DNA from: SLQH01 sp964612995
GTDB lineage: Bacteria; Planctomycetota; UBA11346
NCBI GenBank assembly: GCA_964612995.1
Contig: CAZTGE010000045.1
Span: forward strand, 1 to 28,349
Reading direction: 5' to 3'
Length of the DNA stretch: 28,349 bases
In this document: positions 15,404-24,640 of the stretch, piece after piece
Layout: each line of letters starts with the position of its first letter
Numbering within the stretch: the stretch's first letter is position 1
Notes under the pieces: generated by a model
Told to the model about the DNA's origin: nothing
Database searches by the model: none
The model's input: only the letters and a program-made list of their open reading frames with translations
Program-made: the position numbers and the translations under genes

Positions 15404-17098
15404 ATGCACTCGCTCGATCACATCAGCTTCCGACGCATCATGGCTTTCGGCCTGGCCGATCCGGTTGTCGTTACCGCCTGCCTCGCCGGAAGCCATCTCC
15501 TGTTCACCGGTAGCGCGCCCACCACCACCGCCAACGGCGCCCTGGGCCTGCTGCTGCTCGGCTTCACCACCCTGCTGGCCTTCGACTTCTGCGGCAGCAG
15601 CCGCGCGCTGCGCCCGGTCGACCTCGGCAACTGGTTGCTCTCCGTGTTCACGACCATGACCATGGTCAGCGCCATCGCCCTGGCTGGCGGAATGAGCGTC
15701 GGCTGGACCGGCCTGTTCCGCCCTGCGATCCTCGCCACCGCGCTGCCCGCCGCCGCCGTGATCCAGGCCCTGGCCCGGCTCTTGGTGTGGCTGCGCATCC
15801 ACTGCCGCAAGCACAACTGCGCCGATGCCGAGCGGGTGATCCTGGCCGGTACCCCGGCCCAGTTGATGGCCTTCGCCTCCCACATCCGTGCGCATCACCT
15901 CCACGACGGCGAGATCGAGATCGTGGCCATGGCGATGGACAAGAGGGATCGCGAGCGCGACGACGCGACGGCGCGCGCCCGCTCCCAGCGCCTGTCCACC
16001 CCGATGCACGACCTCGACAACCTCGGCCTGCTGGTGGAGGAGCTAGACGCCGACCGGGTGGTGATCTGCGCCCGGCTCGAGGATCACCGCCTGGTCCAAC
16101 GCGTGGCCAACAATCTCGCCAACCGGGTGGTGGTGGTCCAATACGCGCCCGATCTCTCGACCATGTCCTTCTTCCATGCCGGGGCCGGCAATTTCGCCGG
16201 ACACCCGGTGTTGAGCATCAGCAGCCCGCCGCTGAGCCAGCGCTCGATGGTCATCAAGTGGATCGAGGACAAGCTCCTCTCCGCCTTCGCGATCCTCGTC
16301 TTCGCTCCAGTGATGGCGCTGGTCGCCCTGCTGATCAAGGCCACCAGCCGCGGTCCGGTTCTGTTCACCCAAGAGCGTCACGGCCTGGGCGGGCAACCGA
16401 TCAAGGTCCACAAGTTCCGCACCATGTACGCCTCGCCAGGCCGGGTCATGAGCTTGTCCACCCGCACCAGCCCGGCGCTCGAACGGCGCCAGCTCGCCGC
16501 GGCGCACGCGCAGCTGCAACCGGTGGCGGTCGGCGCCGGCGCCGGCGTCGGTTTCGGTAACGAGGATTTCCTGCCGCAGGATCCGGTGGCCATTGCGCGC
16601 GATCCCGCGGCGGCACGCCTCGACCGCCGACTCGCGGGCGGCGTGGAGACCAACCTGGAGCCGAGCCCGAGCTCCGCGCCCCAGGCCATCGGCGGCAACG
16701 GCGCCTCCGCGCAGGACTCCTTCCGCCAGGCCACCGCCAACGACAGCCGCATCACCCCGATCGGGCGCTTCCTGCGCAAGACCTCGCTCGACGAACTGCC
16801 ACAGTTCTTCGACGTGCTGCTCGGCCGGATGAGTCTGGTCGGCCCCAGGCCACACGCGATCAAGCACAACCTCAAGTTCTCCTCCGACGTGCACTTCCTG
16901 ATGCGGCGCCACTTCGTCAAGCCGGGGATCACCGGTCTGGCCCAGATCAACGGCGCCCGCGGCGAGACCCGCACCGTCGCCGCGATGGCCCGCCGGGTGG
17001 AATACGACCTGACCTACATCCTCAACTGGTCGGTGTGGTTGGATCTCAAGATCCTCATCCTCACCGTCTTCAAGGGCTTCTACACGCCGCAACCATGA
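15404..17098 (+). CDS. Undecaprenyl-phosphate sugar-1-phosphate transferase (WbaP/WcaJ type) with insertion
   Basis: 564 aa. It is expected to start repeat-unit synthesis by moving a hexose-1-phosphate from a UDP-sugar to undecaprenyl phosphate at the inner membrane. The N-terminal half has several hydrophobic segments and a CoA-binding-like region (RVILAGTPAQLMAF). The catalytic half begins at the membrane helix near FAILVFAPVMALVALLIK. It contains SRGPVLFTQERHG, KVHKFRTMYA, FLRKTSLDELPQFFDVLLG, MSLVGPRPH and PGITGLAQINGARG. Between KFRTMYASP (about 345) and DSFRQATANDSRITPIGRFL (about 438) there are ~90 extra Ala/Pro/Gly-rich residues not usual in this family. The other catalytic motifs are intact, so the enzyme is probably active. 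It is the first gene of the second operon. Confidence 0.93.
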   Translation: MHSLDHISFRRIMAFGLADPVVVTACLAGSHLLFTGSAPTTTANGALGLLLLGFTTLLAFDFCGSSRALRPVDLGNWLLSVFTTMTMVSAIALAGGMSVGWTGLFRPAILATALPAAAVIQALARLLVWLRIHCRKHNCADAERVILAGTPAQLMAFASHIRAHHLHDGEIEIVAMAMDKRDRERDDATARARSQRLSTPMHDLDNLGLLVEELDADRVVICARLEDHRLVQRVANNLANRVVVVQYAPDLSTMSFFHAGAGNFAGHPVLSISSPPLSQRSMVIKWIEDKLLSAFAILVFAPVMALVALLIKATSRGPVLFTQERHGLGGQPIKVHKFRTMYASPGRVMSLSTRTSPALERRQLAAAHAQLQPVAVGAGAGVGFGNEDFLPQDPVAIARDPAAARLDRRLAGGVETNLEPSPSSAPQAIGGNGASAQDSFRQATANDSRITPIGRFLRKTSLDELPQFFDVLLGRMSLVGPRPHAIKHNLKFSSDVHFLMRRHFVKPGITGLAQINGARGETRTVAAMARRVEYDLTYILNWSVWLDLKILILTVFKGFYTPQP

Positions 17099-17114
17099 AC
17101 CATCGAGCCGACCG

Positions 17115-17759
17115 ATGACCACCACCATCACTCCCGATCAGGATGCCAGCCCCGAGGCGGTGCAGGCCACCACCGGCCATGCGGTCGAGGTCGACCTGGG
17201 CCGGTACGATCAGGGCTGGTTCGACCGCGGACGCGGTCCGATCGCCTGCATGCTCTGGGACATGGTCCAGACGCTGCTCATCGCGCCGAGCCCGCATTGC
17301 TTCTACTCCTGGCGCCGCTTCTGGTACCGCCTGTTCGGCGCGACCATCGGCAAGGACGTGCTGATCCGCAAGTCGGTCAAGTGCAACTACCCCTGGAAGT
17401 TGACCATCGGTGACCGCTGCTGGATCGGCGACGGGGCCACGCTCTACACCCTCGACCACATCACCCTGGATAGCGATGTGGTCGTTTCGCAGCAGGCCTA
17501 TCTCTGCACCGGCAGCCACGACCCCAGCGATCCGGCCTTCGGGCTGCGCACCGCGCCGATCACCGTCCGCCGTGGCGCCTGGATCGCCCTCGGCGCGGTG
17601 GTGATGCCCGGCGCCACCATCGGCAACGGCGCGCTGATCGGCGCGCGCGCGGTGCTGACCCACGATGCCGCAGCGCGCACCATCTACACCGGCAGCCCCG
17701 CGCGCGAGCGCGGCCGGCGCGAGATCGTCGAGCGGGAGGTGGACGATGAGCCCGTCTGA
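17115..17759 (+). CDS. WcaF-like hexapeptide O-acetyltransferase
   Basis: 214 aa. It is predicted to acetylate a sugar of the polysaccharide unit from acetyl-CoA in the cytosol. The left-handed beta-helix repeats are visible (IGKDVLIRKSVKC, IGDRCWIGDGATLY, IALGAVVMPGATIGNGALIG). The segment VVVSQQAYLCTGSHDPSDP is typical of WcaF and related acetyltransferases, with the catalytic His in GSHD. The N-terminus (DLGRYDQGWFDRGRG) also matches the group. It lies 16 bases after the sugar-phosphate transferase and overlaps the next gene by 14 bases. It forms one half of a putative acylation/de-acylation theme in this operon. Confidence 0.9.
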   Translation: MTTTITPDQDASPEAVQATTGHAVEVDLGRYDQGWFDRGRGPIACMLWDMVQTLLIAPSPHCFYSWRRFWYRLFGATIGKDVLIRKSVKCNYPWKLTIGDRCWIGDGATLYTLDHITLDSDVVVSQQAYLCTGSHDPSDPAFGLRTAPITVRRGAWIALGAVVMPGATIGNGALIGARAVLTHDAAARTIYTGSPARERGRREIVEREVDDEPV

Positions 17760-18279
17760 TACCTGCCCCCTCGAACCTCGCGAAGGCCTGCGAGCCGGTC
17801 CCGCCGCCGTCTGGTTGGTCTGGTTCGCCCGAGTGATCACCGGGTTCGGCATCGTCTCCGGCATCGGCTGGCTGCTCGACTTCGCGATCTTCGCCAGCCT
17901 GGCCGAAGCCGGATTGCGCCTGGCCGTGGCCAACTTCCTCGGTGCCTCGGTCGCGGTGACTTTCGTCTACTTCGCCAGCGTGCGCCACGTCTTCCGTTAC
18001 GCCGGCGGCTTCCTCTACCTCAAGTTCGCCCTCTACGTCGCGTATCAGGTGCTGGCGATCACCGCCGCTTCGATCGCGGTCGAGGGCATCGCTCGTGCCT
18101 GGGGCATGCCTGGGATCTGGGCCAAGATCATCGTCACGCCGTTGACATTTGGCGCCAACTTCCTCTTCATGCTGTTGCTGGTCGGTCGGCGCCCCGACCC
18201 GGGCGCCCGCCCGGCCGGGTCTATCCGGGCTGCCGCTGCCGCCGACGACCCGGTCGTGGATCTGCGAGGGGGCTCCTGA
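17746..18279 (+). CDS. GtrA-like small membrane protein
   Basis: 177 aa with four predicted membrane helices, the layout of the GtrA family (PF04138 type). Helices run roughly from FARVITGFGIVSGIGWLLDF, through VANFLGASVAVTFVYF and LYVAYQVLAITAA, to IVTPLTFGANFLFMLLLV. The short soluble piece SVRHVFRY before helix 3 is typical. GtrA proteins are thought to help translocate undecaprenyl-phosphate-linked sugars. The ATG at 17746 is preceded by GGGAGGT, and its start lies inside the end of the acetyltransferase gene. The stop TGA shares a base with the next start. Confidence 0.82.
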   Translation: MSPSDTCPLEPREGLRAGPAAVWLVWFARVITGFGIVSGIGWLLDFAIFASLAEAGLRLAVANFLGASVAVTFVYFASVRHVFRYAGGFLYLKFALYVAYQVLAITAASIAVEGIARAWGMPGIWAKIIVTPLTFGANFLFMLLLVGRRPDPGARPAGSIRAAAAADDPVVDLRGGS

Positions 18280-19241
18280 TGAGCAGGCCCGTTCGCCAGA
18301 CCGTCGAACACACCACCGGTGCCCTGCTCGAGCGCGCTCCCGGCAAGGCCGCTCACGCGTCGGCCTGCACGACATATACCCAGTTCCGTGGAGAGTCAGC
18401 CATGACCGACCACGCCTCTGCCAACCTGGCTCCCGCTGCCGATCGGTTGCTGCTGTTCGTGCCGATGTACAACTGCGCGCCACAGATCGGCCGGGTGTTC
18501 GCCCGCTTCGACCCCGCGATCCAAGGCCTGTTCGCCGGGGTGCTGATCATCGACAACGGCTCGCGTGACGGCTCGGTCGCCGCGGCGATCGCCGCGACCG
18601 CGCAACTCGATCTGCCGGTGAGCCTCGTGCGCAACAATGAGAACTTCAACCTCGGTGGCTCGCACAAGGTCGCCTTCAACCACGCGCTCGATCATGGCTA
18701 CACCCACGTGGTGGTCCTGCACGGCGATGATCAGGCGGATATCCGCGACATCGCCCCGCTGCTCGAACGCGGCGCGCATCGGCGCGCTGACTGCCTGCTC
18801 GGTTCGCGTTTCGGCACCGGTGCCCGGCGCGAGGGGTACTCCGCCCTGCGCACCGCGGGCAACTGGGCCTTCAACCTGCTGTTCTCGGCCGCCGCGCATC
18901 GCCCGCTGATCGACCTCGGCTCCGGGCTCAACTGCTTCGCTACCGCGCCGCTGGCCGACCGGTTCTACCTCACCCTGGCCGACGACCTCACCTTCAACTA
19001 CCACCTGATCCTGGCCATCGCCCAACGCCGCCTGCGCTACCGCTTCTTCCCCATCACCTGGCGCGAAGAGGATCAGGTCAGCAACGTCAAGCTGCTGCGT
19101 CAGGCGGTGCGCGCGCTGCAGATCGTCGGCGGCTACACGCTCGAGCCGCGGGCCTACCTCGCCCGCTCGCACGCAGACCACCCCCCGCAGGACTACCGGG
19201 CGACGCTGCTGCACCAACATCCGCGGAGGGCCGCGGCATGA
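18279..19241 (+). CDS. Glycosyltransferase family 2 protein
   Basis: GT-A fold enzyme, 320 aa if started at 18279. The catalytic domain begins at LLLFVPMYN and has the nucleotide-binding strand LIIDNGSRDGS and the metal-binding motif VVLHGDDQAD. There is no C-terminal membrane helix, so it is likely soluble or peripheral. Two starts are possible. ATG 18279 overlaps the GtrA stop and has a G-rich site upstream; ATG 18402 has a clear GGAGAG site and removes 41 weakly protein-like residues. The latter would give 279 aa, which fits the domain better. It may pair with the GtrA-like protein to make and flip a lipid-linked sugar, as in serotype-conversion modules. Confidence 0.88.
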   Translation: MSRPVRQTVEHTTGALLERAPGKAAHASACTTYTQFRGESAMTDHASANLAPAADRLLLFVPMYNCAPQIGRVFARFDPAIQGLFAGVLIIDNGSRDGSVAAAIAATAQLDLPVSLVRNNENFNLGGSHKVAFNHALDHGYTHVVVLHGDDQADIRDIAPLLERGAHRRADCLLGSRFGTGARREGYSALRTAGNWAFNLLFSAAAHRPLIDLGSGLNCFATAPLADRFYLTLADDLTFNYHLILAIAQRRLRYRFFPITWREEDQVSNVKLLRQAVRALQIVGGYTLEPRAYLARSHADHPPQDYRATLLHQHPRRAAA

Positions 19242-21070
19242 CCCCCGACGCCACCGCTCCCACCCATCGCCTGGTGCCGATCGCCGCGAGCGATGATCGG
19301 CGCAGCATGGTGACCGCCCTGGTCCTGGGTGGGTCGGGGCGTGGTGCGCGGACCTACGCCGGGTTGACCTTCGCCGGCATCGCCCTGGTCGCCGGGCTGC
19401 TCGTGCTGCTGGTCGGCTACGTACCACCGACCAGCCATCCCTGGAGCTCGTTCATCCTGCTCGACGCCGGTTGGCGCACCGCCAACGGCCAGGTTGCCCA
19501 CGTCGACTTCCACAGCCCGGTCGGCTTCATCTACACCGGCCTGCTCGGCGCGCTGATGCGCCTGGGTGGGGCGGGCCCCCGCGCGCTGGCGCTGCTGCCG
19601 CTGGCGCTGCTGGTGCCTTGCGCGCTCTGGGTCTGGTGGGTCAGTGTGCGGCGCTTCGCCCCCGCGGCTGCGGTGGCGGTCGCGAGTATGGCGATCCTGC
19701 ATCTGCTCGCCATCGGCATGTTCGGCATGGCCGGTGACGCAGGGCTTTCCTACGCCGGGCAGTACAGCCGGGTGGCCTGGGCCGTGTTCATGGTCCTGGC
19801 GCTCCAGGCCGTGGTGCCGCCGCGCGTGGCGACGGCGCGGACCCGCATGATCGAGTGGTGCATCGCGGGTCTCGCCGTGGCCTTCCTGCTCGGGACCAAG
19901 TTCACCTACGGTCTGGCCGCGGTGCCGCTGCTGGGCCTCGGCGCCTGGCTCCAGCGCGATGCCCGGCCATGGCTGGTGCCGGCGACGGCGGCGGTCAGCT
20001 GCGTCGTCGCCTTCGGCCTCGCCCTGGTGCTGACCGGGTCGAGCGTCGGGGCGTATCTCGCTGACCTCGCGCTGGTCGCGCGCTCGAATCAACAGAACTC
20101 GCTCGGCCTGCTGCGCGACGAGATCCTCGAGGCCCCGCTGCTGCTCGCCACGATCACCCTGCTGTGCCTGCTCTGGCTCCTGCCGCGTTCGCGCAGCGTC
20201 GATCCGTTGCGCGGTCTCGGCCCGGTACCCGGCTCCTGGATCGCCATCGCCCTGGTCACCGTCCTCGGACTGGGTCTGAGCGCAACCAACGGCGGCGAGA
20301 TCGCCTCGCCGGTCTATCCGCTGCTGATCGCGTTGGCTCTCGGCCTGGTCAGCGCGGGCTCGGCCGCGCCCGCGGCCGCGCTGAGCGCGCGGCGAAGCGG
20401 TGCCCTGCTCGCGGCGGTGGTCATCGCCGCGGTCTGCGCCGGGCTCGCCCAGCCGCTGTTGCAGGTCGGCGCCTACCGCGTGCGGGTCGGGGACGATCAC
20501 GCCTGGCACGCCGCCACCGTCAGCCCGACGCTCGATGGTACCTGGTTCGCCCTGGTCGCGCGCCCGCCGGTCGATGCCGACGCGCTCTACGCCGACCTGG
20601 TCCAGAATCGCAAGACCTACCATCCGTTGCTGTTCTGGTACGCGCTGCGCGACGGCATCGCCCTGCTCGACGCACACAGCGACGAGCCGGCGGTGGTCGC
20701 GAGCACCGACTTCATCAACCCCTTTCCCTTTGCCATGGCCTGGCCCAGCCCGCGCGGCGACTGCCTCTACTGGCACTACGGTCGCAACGTCGGCCCCGGC
20801 CTGGATCTGGATCCCGCCTCGGTGTTTGCCGAGGTCGATCTGATCATGGATCCGGTCCGTCCGATCATCGCGCGCACCTGTGCATTCAAGTGGGAGCGCT
20901 ACGGCTCCTGGCTCGACGCCCATTTCACCCACATCGCCACGACACAGTGGTGGCGCCTCTACGCGCGCCGGTCCGATGTACCGGCCGTCTCCCGCCCCCC
21001 CGCCATCACCTCGGTCCCGGACAGCCCTCGAGCCGCCCCCGGCCATACCCGAAGAGGAGAACTGCCATGA
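19238..21070 (+). CDS. Large polytopic membrane protein, GT-C/polymerase-like
   Basis: 610 aa. About ten hydrophobic helices occupy residues ~40-420 and are followed by a soluble C-terminal domain of about 180 residues. Early motifs include SSFILLDAGWRTANGQVAHVDFHSP, here mainly the acidic and His-rich loop after helix 1, where GT-C glycosyltransferases carry catalytic acidic residues. The end of the membrane part has TNGGEIASPVYPLLIALAL. This would suit a GT-C glycosyltransferase that uses lipid-linked sugar donors; a Wzy-like polymerase is an alternative. It overlaps the GT2 stop by four bases with a GGAGGG site, and its own stop overlaps the next start (ATGA). The family assignment is uncertain. 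Confidence 0.65.
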   Translation: MTPDATAPTHRLVPIAASDDRRSMVTALVLGGSGRGARTYAGLTFAGIALVAGLLVLLVGYVPPTSHPWSSFILLDAGWRTANGQVAHVDFHSPVGFIYTGLLGALMRLGGAGPRALALLPLALLVPCALWVWWVSVRRFAPAAAVAVASMAILHLLAIGMFGMAGDAGLSYAGQYSRVAWAVFMVLALQAVVPPRVATARTRMIEWCIAGLAVAFLLGTKFTYGLAAVPLLGLGAWLQRDARPWLVPATAAVSCVVAFGLALVLTGSSVGAYLADLALVARSNQQNSLGLLRDEILEAPLLLATITLLCLLWLLPRSRSVDPLRGLGPVPGSWIAIALVTVLGLGLSATNGGEIASPVYPLLIALALGLVSAGSAAPAAALSARRSGALLAAVVIAAVCAGLAQPLLQVGAYRVRVGDDHAWHAATVSPTLDGTWFALVARPPVDADALYADLVQNRKTYHPLLFWYALRDGIALLDAHSDEPAVVASTDFINPFPFAMAWPSPRGDCLYWHYGRNVGPGLDLDPASVFAEVDLIMDPVRPIIARTCAFKWERYGSWLDAHFTHIATTQWWRLYARRSDVPAVSRPPAITSVPDSPRAAPGHTRRGELP

Positions 21071-24000
21071 CCTCTCACATGCATTTCCGCCACTTCCGTT
21101 CCCCGACTCTCACGGCGATCGCCATCCTGGCATCGCTGTTCGTCGCGGGCATCGGCCACGCCACCGAAGAGGACACCATCCTCTACGTCGAGAAGGGCAC
21201 AACGGCAGCCGAGCTGGGCTACACGCTGTACCTGCCGCCGGGCTACAACGACCCGGCCAACAGCGAACGCCTGTACCCGGTGGTCGTCGCGCTGTTGGGC
21301 AACGGCGAACGGGGCGACGGAACCGCCGCCGACCTCGACAAGACCCTCAAGCACGGGCCGATGTTCAACATCAACAAGAAGGGTTGGAACTTCCCTGCGA
21401 TCATCATCGGCCCGCAGTACCACAACGCCTGGAACAACAGCGACCCGCTGATCACCGTGCTCGACGAGGTGTTGATCAACTACCGTGCCGACCCCCAGGC
21501 GATCTACGCCACCGGGCTGTGCAACGGTGGTGAAGGCGCCTTCCGCCTGGCCAAGGACTACCCCAGCTACCTCGCGGCGATCATCCCGATCCAGAACAGC
21601 ATGGACCCGGCCACGCCGGAGAACCTGGTCGACATCGACGTCTGGGCCTTCCATTCGTGGAGCGACGGCAGCTTCCCGCGCCGCCAGAGCGTGAAGTGGA
21701 TGGAAGCCATCGCCGCCGCGCGCACCGGGACCACGATCGACTTCTGGCTCGGCTACACGCCGCCGCCAACGCCGAACTACGACGACCCCGACGCACCGCA
21801 CGCCGGCATCACCCGCACCGCAGAGCTCGACCTCGACGCGCCGCAATTCATCTGGCGTGACGAGTTCAATTACGGGGTCTACCTGCCGGTGACCGACGGC
21901 ACCTTCCGCCCGCAGCTGATGTGCACGCTGTGGCCGACCTCCTGGCACACCCCGAGCTGGAAGACGGCCTGGAACGACATCGACACCTGGGCCTGGCTGC
22001 TGCGCAAATCGCAAACCCGCACCCGGCCGCTGACCGAGTCCACCCTGACCTGGAACTACACGGGCTCGGACACCGTCGACATCCCGACCTGGATCCCGAC
22101 GGTGCTCCCCGGGCGGCTGGAAGCCGAGGGCTTCGATCGCGGCCTGCCCGGCGCCGCCTTCCAGGACGACGTCGGCGAGGTCGACCTGGCCGGAGATGAG
22201 AGCGCGGTGGTCGACGCGGTCGCCGGCGAGTGGCTCGCCTACACCGTCTATGTACGCAACGGCGGCATCTTCGACCTCACCTTCCACGTCGCCTCGCCTG
22301 GCGGTGGCAGCCTGCGCCTGCGCGATGGCACCGGCAGCGATGTGACCGGTGCTGTGAACGTGCCCGACACCGGCGACGAGACCAGCTTCACCGCGGTCGA
22401 GATCGCCGATGTCACCCTGCCCGGCGGCCGGTCGACGCTCACGCTCGAGATCCTCGGCGGGCCGATCGCCATCGACGCGATCGAAGCCGCCGCCGACGAG
22501 CTGATCCTCGACAACCGCGATGCCACCCGCCTGACCCTCAGCGGCAACTGGCAGGCCTCGTCTGGCGTGTCCGGGTACTACGGCAGCGACTACTACTACA
22601 CCAGCGACCTGCTCGCGCCGGATGCCACGGCCAGCTTCAGCGCCGCCATCCCCGCAGACGGCCAGTATCACGTCTACATCCGCTATGCGGCCAAGAGCAG
22701 CCGCTCCGACGCCGTGCCCGTGACCGTCACCCACGACGGCGGCACCAGCAACCACAGCGTGGACATGACCGTCGGTGGCGGCGTATGGCAGCACCTCGGC
22801 ACCTACGGCTTCACCGCCGACGACGGCGGTATGGTGAGCATCTCCAGCAGCGGCACCAGCGGTTGGGTCATCGCCGACGCGGTGCGCTTCGTGCCCGTGC
22901 CCGATCCGGGCGAGGATCCGGTCGACCTGATCGTCGACAACCGCGACACCGCCTACACCGAGGCGGTCGGCGAGTGGTACATCAGCGCCAGCGTCGCCGG
23001 CTACCACGCCACCGACTATCACTACAGCAGCGAGCTGACCGGCGACTCCTTCGCCTACAGCGCCAACCTGCCGCGCACCACCGAGTACGACGTCTACATC
23101 CAGTACGCGGCCAAGGATTCGCGCTCGAACGCGGTGCCGGTCGACGTGCAGACCACCGGCGGCACCGTCACCCACAGCGTGGACATGACCACCGGCGGCG
23201 GCACCTGGCAGCACCTGGGCCGTTACGAACTCGCCGCCGGGCTCGAGGAGCGCGTGGTCCTGCGCACCGCGGGCACCAACGGCTGGGTCATCGCCGACGC
23301 CGTGCGCTTCGTCGAGTACGAACCCGAAGCGATCGTGCGGCCGTTCGATCTGATCATCGACAATCAGGATCTGCCCTACATGGAGTATGACGGCGAGTGG
23401 CTGGCGAGTTCCGGCGTGCCGGGATATTATGGCGAGGACTACCGCTACGCCGACGCTGGCATGGCGACCGCGGCGACCTTCCGCCCCGACCTCCCGCTGG
23501 CGCTGACCTACGATGTGTTCATCCGCTACGCGGCCAAGGACTCGCGCTCGGATGCGGTCAACGTCGATATCATTCATGCCGGTGGCACCACCACCGAAGT
23601 GGTCGACATGCAGATCAATGGCGGCATCTGGGTCCACCTCGGGCGTTTCGACTTCGCGGCCGGTACCGATGGCGCGGTGCGGGTGCGTACCGATGGCAGC
23701 CCGGGCTGGGCCATCGCCGACGCCGTCCGTTTCCAGGAGGTCGAGGACCTCGGCGGCGGTCCGCTCGACCTGATCGTCGACAACCGCGATACCGCCCAGA
23801 CCGCCGCCACCGGCGATTGGGCGCTCAGCGACGGTGTCGCCGGTTTCTACGGTGATGATTACGCCTACGCCACGGGCGATGGCAAGAGCTTCAGCTTCAT
23901 GCCCATGCTCCCGCGCTCCGCGCTGCTCGCGGTCTCGATCCGGTATGCGGCCAAGGACAGTCGCGACATCAGCGTCCCGGTCGAGGTGATCCACGCCGAC

Positions 24001-24618
24001 GGCAGCTACACCTATGCCGTCGACATGACCGTCGACGGCGGCACCTGGGTCCCCCTCGGAGCCTTCGCCTTCGACGCCGGCGATTCCGGCGGGGTGGTGG
24101 TCACAACTGATGGCACCGACGGCTGGGTCATCGCCGACGCGGTCCGTTTCGAAGAGGTCGACAGCCTGCCGCCCTTCGCGGTGACCATCGACAACCGTGA
24201 CCGGCTGCACACCAGCAGCGTTGGCGACTGGCCGACGAGCACCGCATCGGTCGGCTTCTACGCCGCGGACTACGCCTATGACGCCTCGGAGGGATCGGCC
24301 GGCAACAGCTTCACCTTCGCCCCGGTGATCCCGACCGCCGGCAGCTACGAGGTCTTCATCCAGCATCCCCATGACGAACAGCGGGCGAGCAACGTCGCCG
24401 TCGACCTGATCCATGCCGACGGCACCGCCAGCCTGAGTGTGGACCAGACCCAGCCGGCGGGCGGCGGCGCGCTCGACGAAGGCGAGATGAAGCACCTCGG
24501 CACCTACGACTTCGCCGCCGACGGCAGCGCGGCGATCGTCATCCGCAGCGACGGCGCCGACGGGTGGGTCACCGCCGACGCGATCACCATCCGCGAGACG
24601 ACCGCCGCCAACCAGTGA
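21067..24618 (+). CDS. Secreted esterase-like protein with CBM6-like domain and five golvesin-like modules
   Basis: 1183 aa. A signal peptide (residues 1-32, ending GIGHA) precedes an alpha/beta-hydrolase domain of the PHB-depolymerase/feruloyl-esterase type (about 35-320). The nucleophile elbow reads TGLCNGGEG, so Cys 152 replaces the usual Ser; likely partners are Asp 200 (WSDGSF) and His 294 (SWHTPSW). A CBM6-like beta-sandwich follows (about 347-478, LPGRLEAEGFDRG and GEWLAYTVYV). Then come five modules of ~140 residues starting near 479, 620, 761, 901 and 1038. Each has DNxD near its start, GYYGxDYxY, YVxYAAKxSRS, HLGxY and GWVIADAVRF. They resemble the golvesin/xanthan-lyase C-terminal domain, thought to be carbohydrate-binding. 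A GAGGAG site supports the start. Likely an extracellular polysaccharide-binding or -tailoring protein. Confidence 0.85.
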   Translation: MTSHMHFRHFRSPTLTAIAILASLFVAGIGHATEEDTILYVEKGTTAAELGYTLYLPPGYNDPANSERLYPVVVALLGNGERGDGTAADLDKTLKHGPMFNINKKGWNFPAIIIGPQYHNAWNNSDPLITVLDEVLINYRADPQAIYATGLCNGGEGAFRLAKDYPSYLAAIIPIQNSMDPATPENLVDIDVWAFHSWSDGSFPRRQSVKWMEAIAAARTGTTIDFWLGYTPPPTPNYDDPDAPHAGITRTAELDLDAPQFIWRDEFNYGVYLPVTDGTFRPQLMCTLWPTSWHTPSWKTAWNDIDTWAWLLRKSQTRTRPLTESTLTWNYTGSDTVDIPTWIPTVLPGRLEAEGFDRGLPGAAFQDDVGEVDLAGDESAVVDAVAGEWLAYTVYVRNGGIFDLTFHVASPGGGSLRLRDGTGSDVTGAVNVPDTGDETSFTAVEIADVTLPGGRSTLTLEILGGPIAIDAIEAAADELILDNRDATRLTLSGNWQASSGVSGYYGSDYYYTSDLLAPDATASFSAAIPADGQYHVYIRYAAKSSRSDAVPVTVTHDGGTSNHSVDMTVGGGVWQHLGTYGFTADDGGMVSISSSGTSGWVIADAVRFVPVPDPGEDPVDLIVDNRDTAYTEAVGEWYISASVAGYHATDYHYSSELTGDSFAYSANLPRTTEYDVYIQYAAKDSRSNAVPVDVQTTGGTVTHSVDMTTGGGTWQHLGRYELAAGLEERVVLRTAGTNGWVIADAVRFVEYEPEAIVRPFDLIIDNQDLPYMEYDGEWLASSGVPGYYGEDYRYADAGMATAATFRPDLPLALTYDVFIRYAAKDSRSDAVNVDIIHAGGTTTEVVDMQINGGIWVHLGRFDFAAGTDGAVRVRTDGSPGWAIADAVRFQEVEDLGGGPLDLIVDNRDTAQTAATGDWALSDGVAGFYGDDYAYATGDGKSFSFMPMLPRSALLAVSIRYAAKDSRDISVPVEVIHADGSYTYAVDMTVDGGTWVPLGAFAFDAGDSGGVVVTTDGTDGWVIADAVRFEEVDSLPPFAVTIDNRDRLHTSSVGDWPTSTASVGFYAADYAYDASEGSAGNSFTFAPVIPTAGSYEVFIQHPHDEQRASNVAVDLIHADGTASLSVDQTQPAGGGALDEGEMKHLGTYDFAADGSAAIVIRSDGADGWVTADAITIRETTAANQ
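22501..24606 (+). repeat. Five tandem ~400-bp coding repeats
   Basis: The repeats encode the golvesin-like modules and begin near 22501, 22924, 23347, 23767 and 24178. Similarity is visible at DNA level: variants of GGCTGGGTCATCGCCGACGC occur at about 22861, 23281, 23701 and 24121, at a spacing of exactly or nearly 420 bases. The last unit is more diverged and has an insertion (DQTQPAGGGALDEGEMKHLG). Confidence 0.85.
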
Positions 24619-24640
24619 GCCACCTGCAGAGGAGCCGGTG

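Noticed and set aside
22501..24606. Regularly spaced repeats as a CRISPR array
   Set aside because: The period is about 420 bases, the repeats are coding in one frame and diverged, and there are no cas genes.
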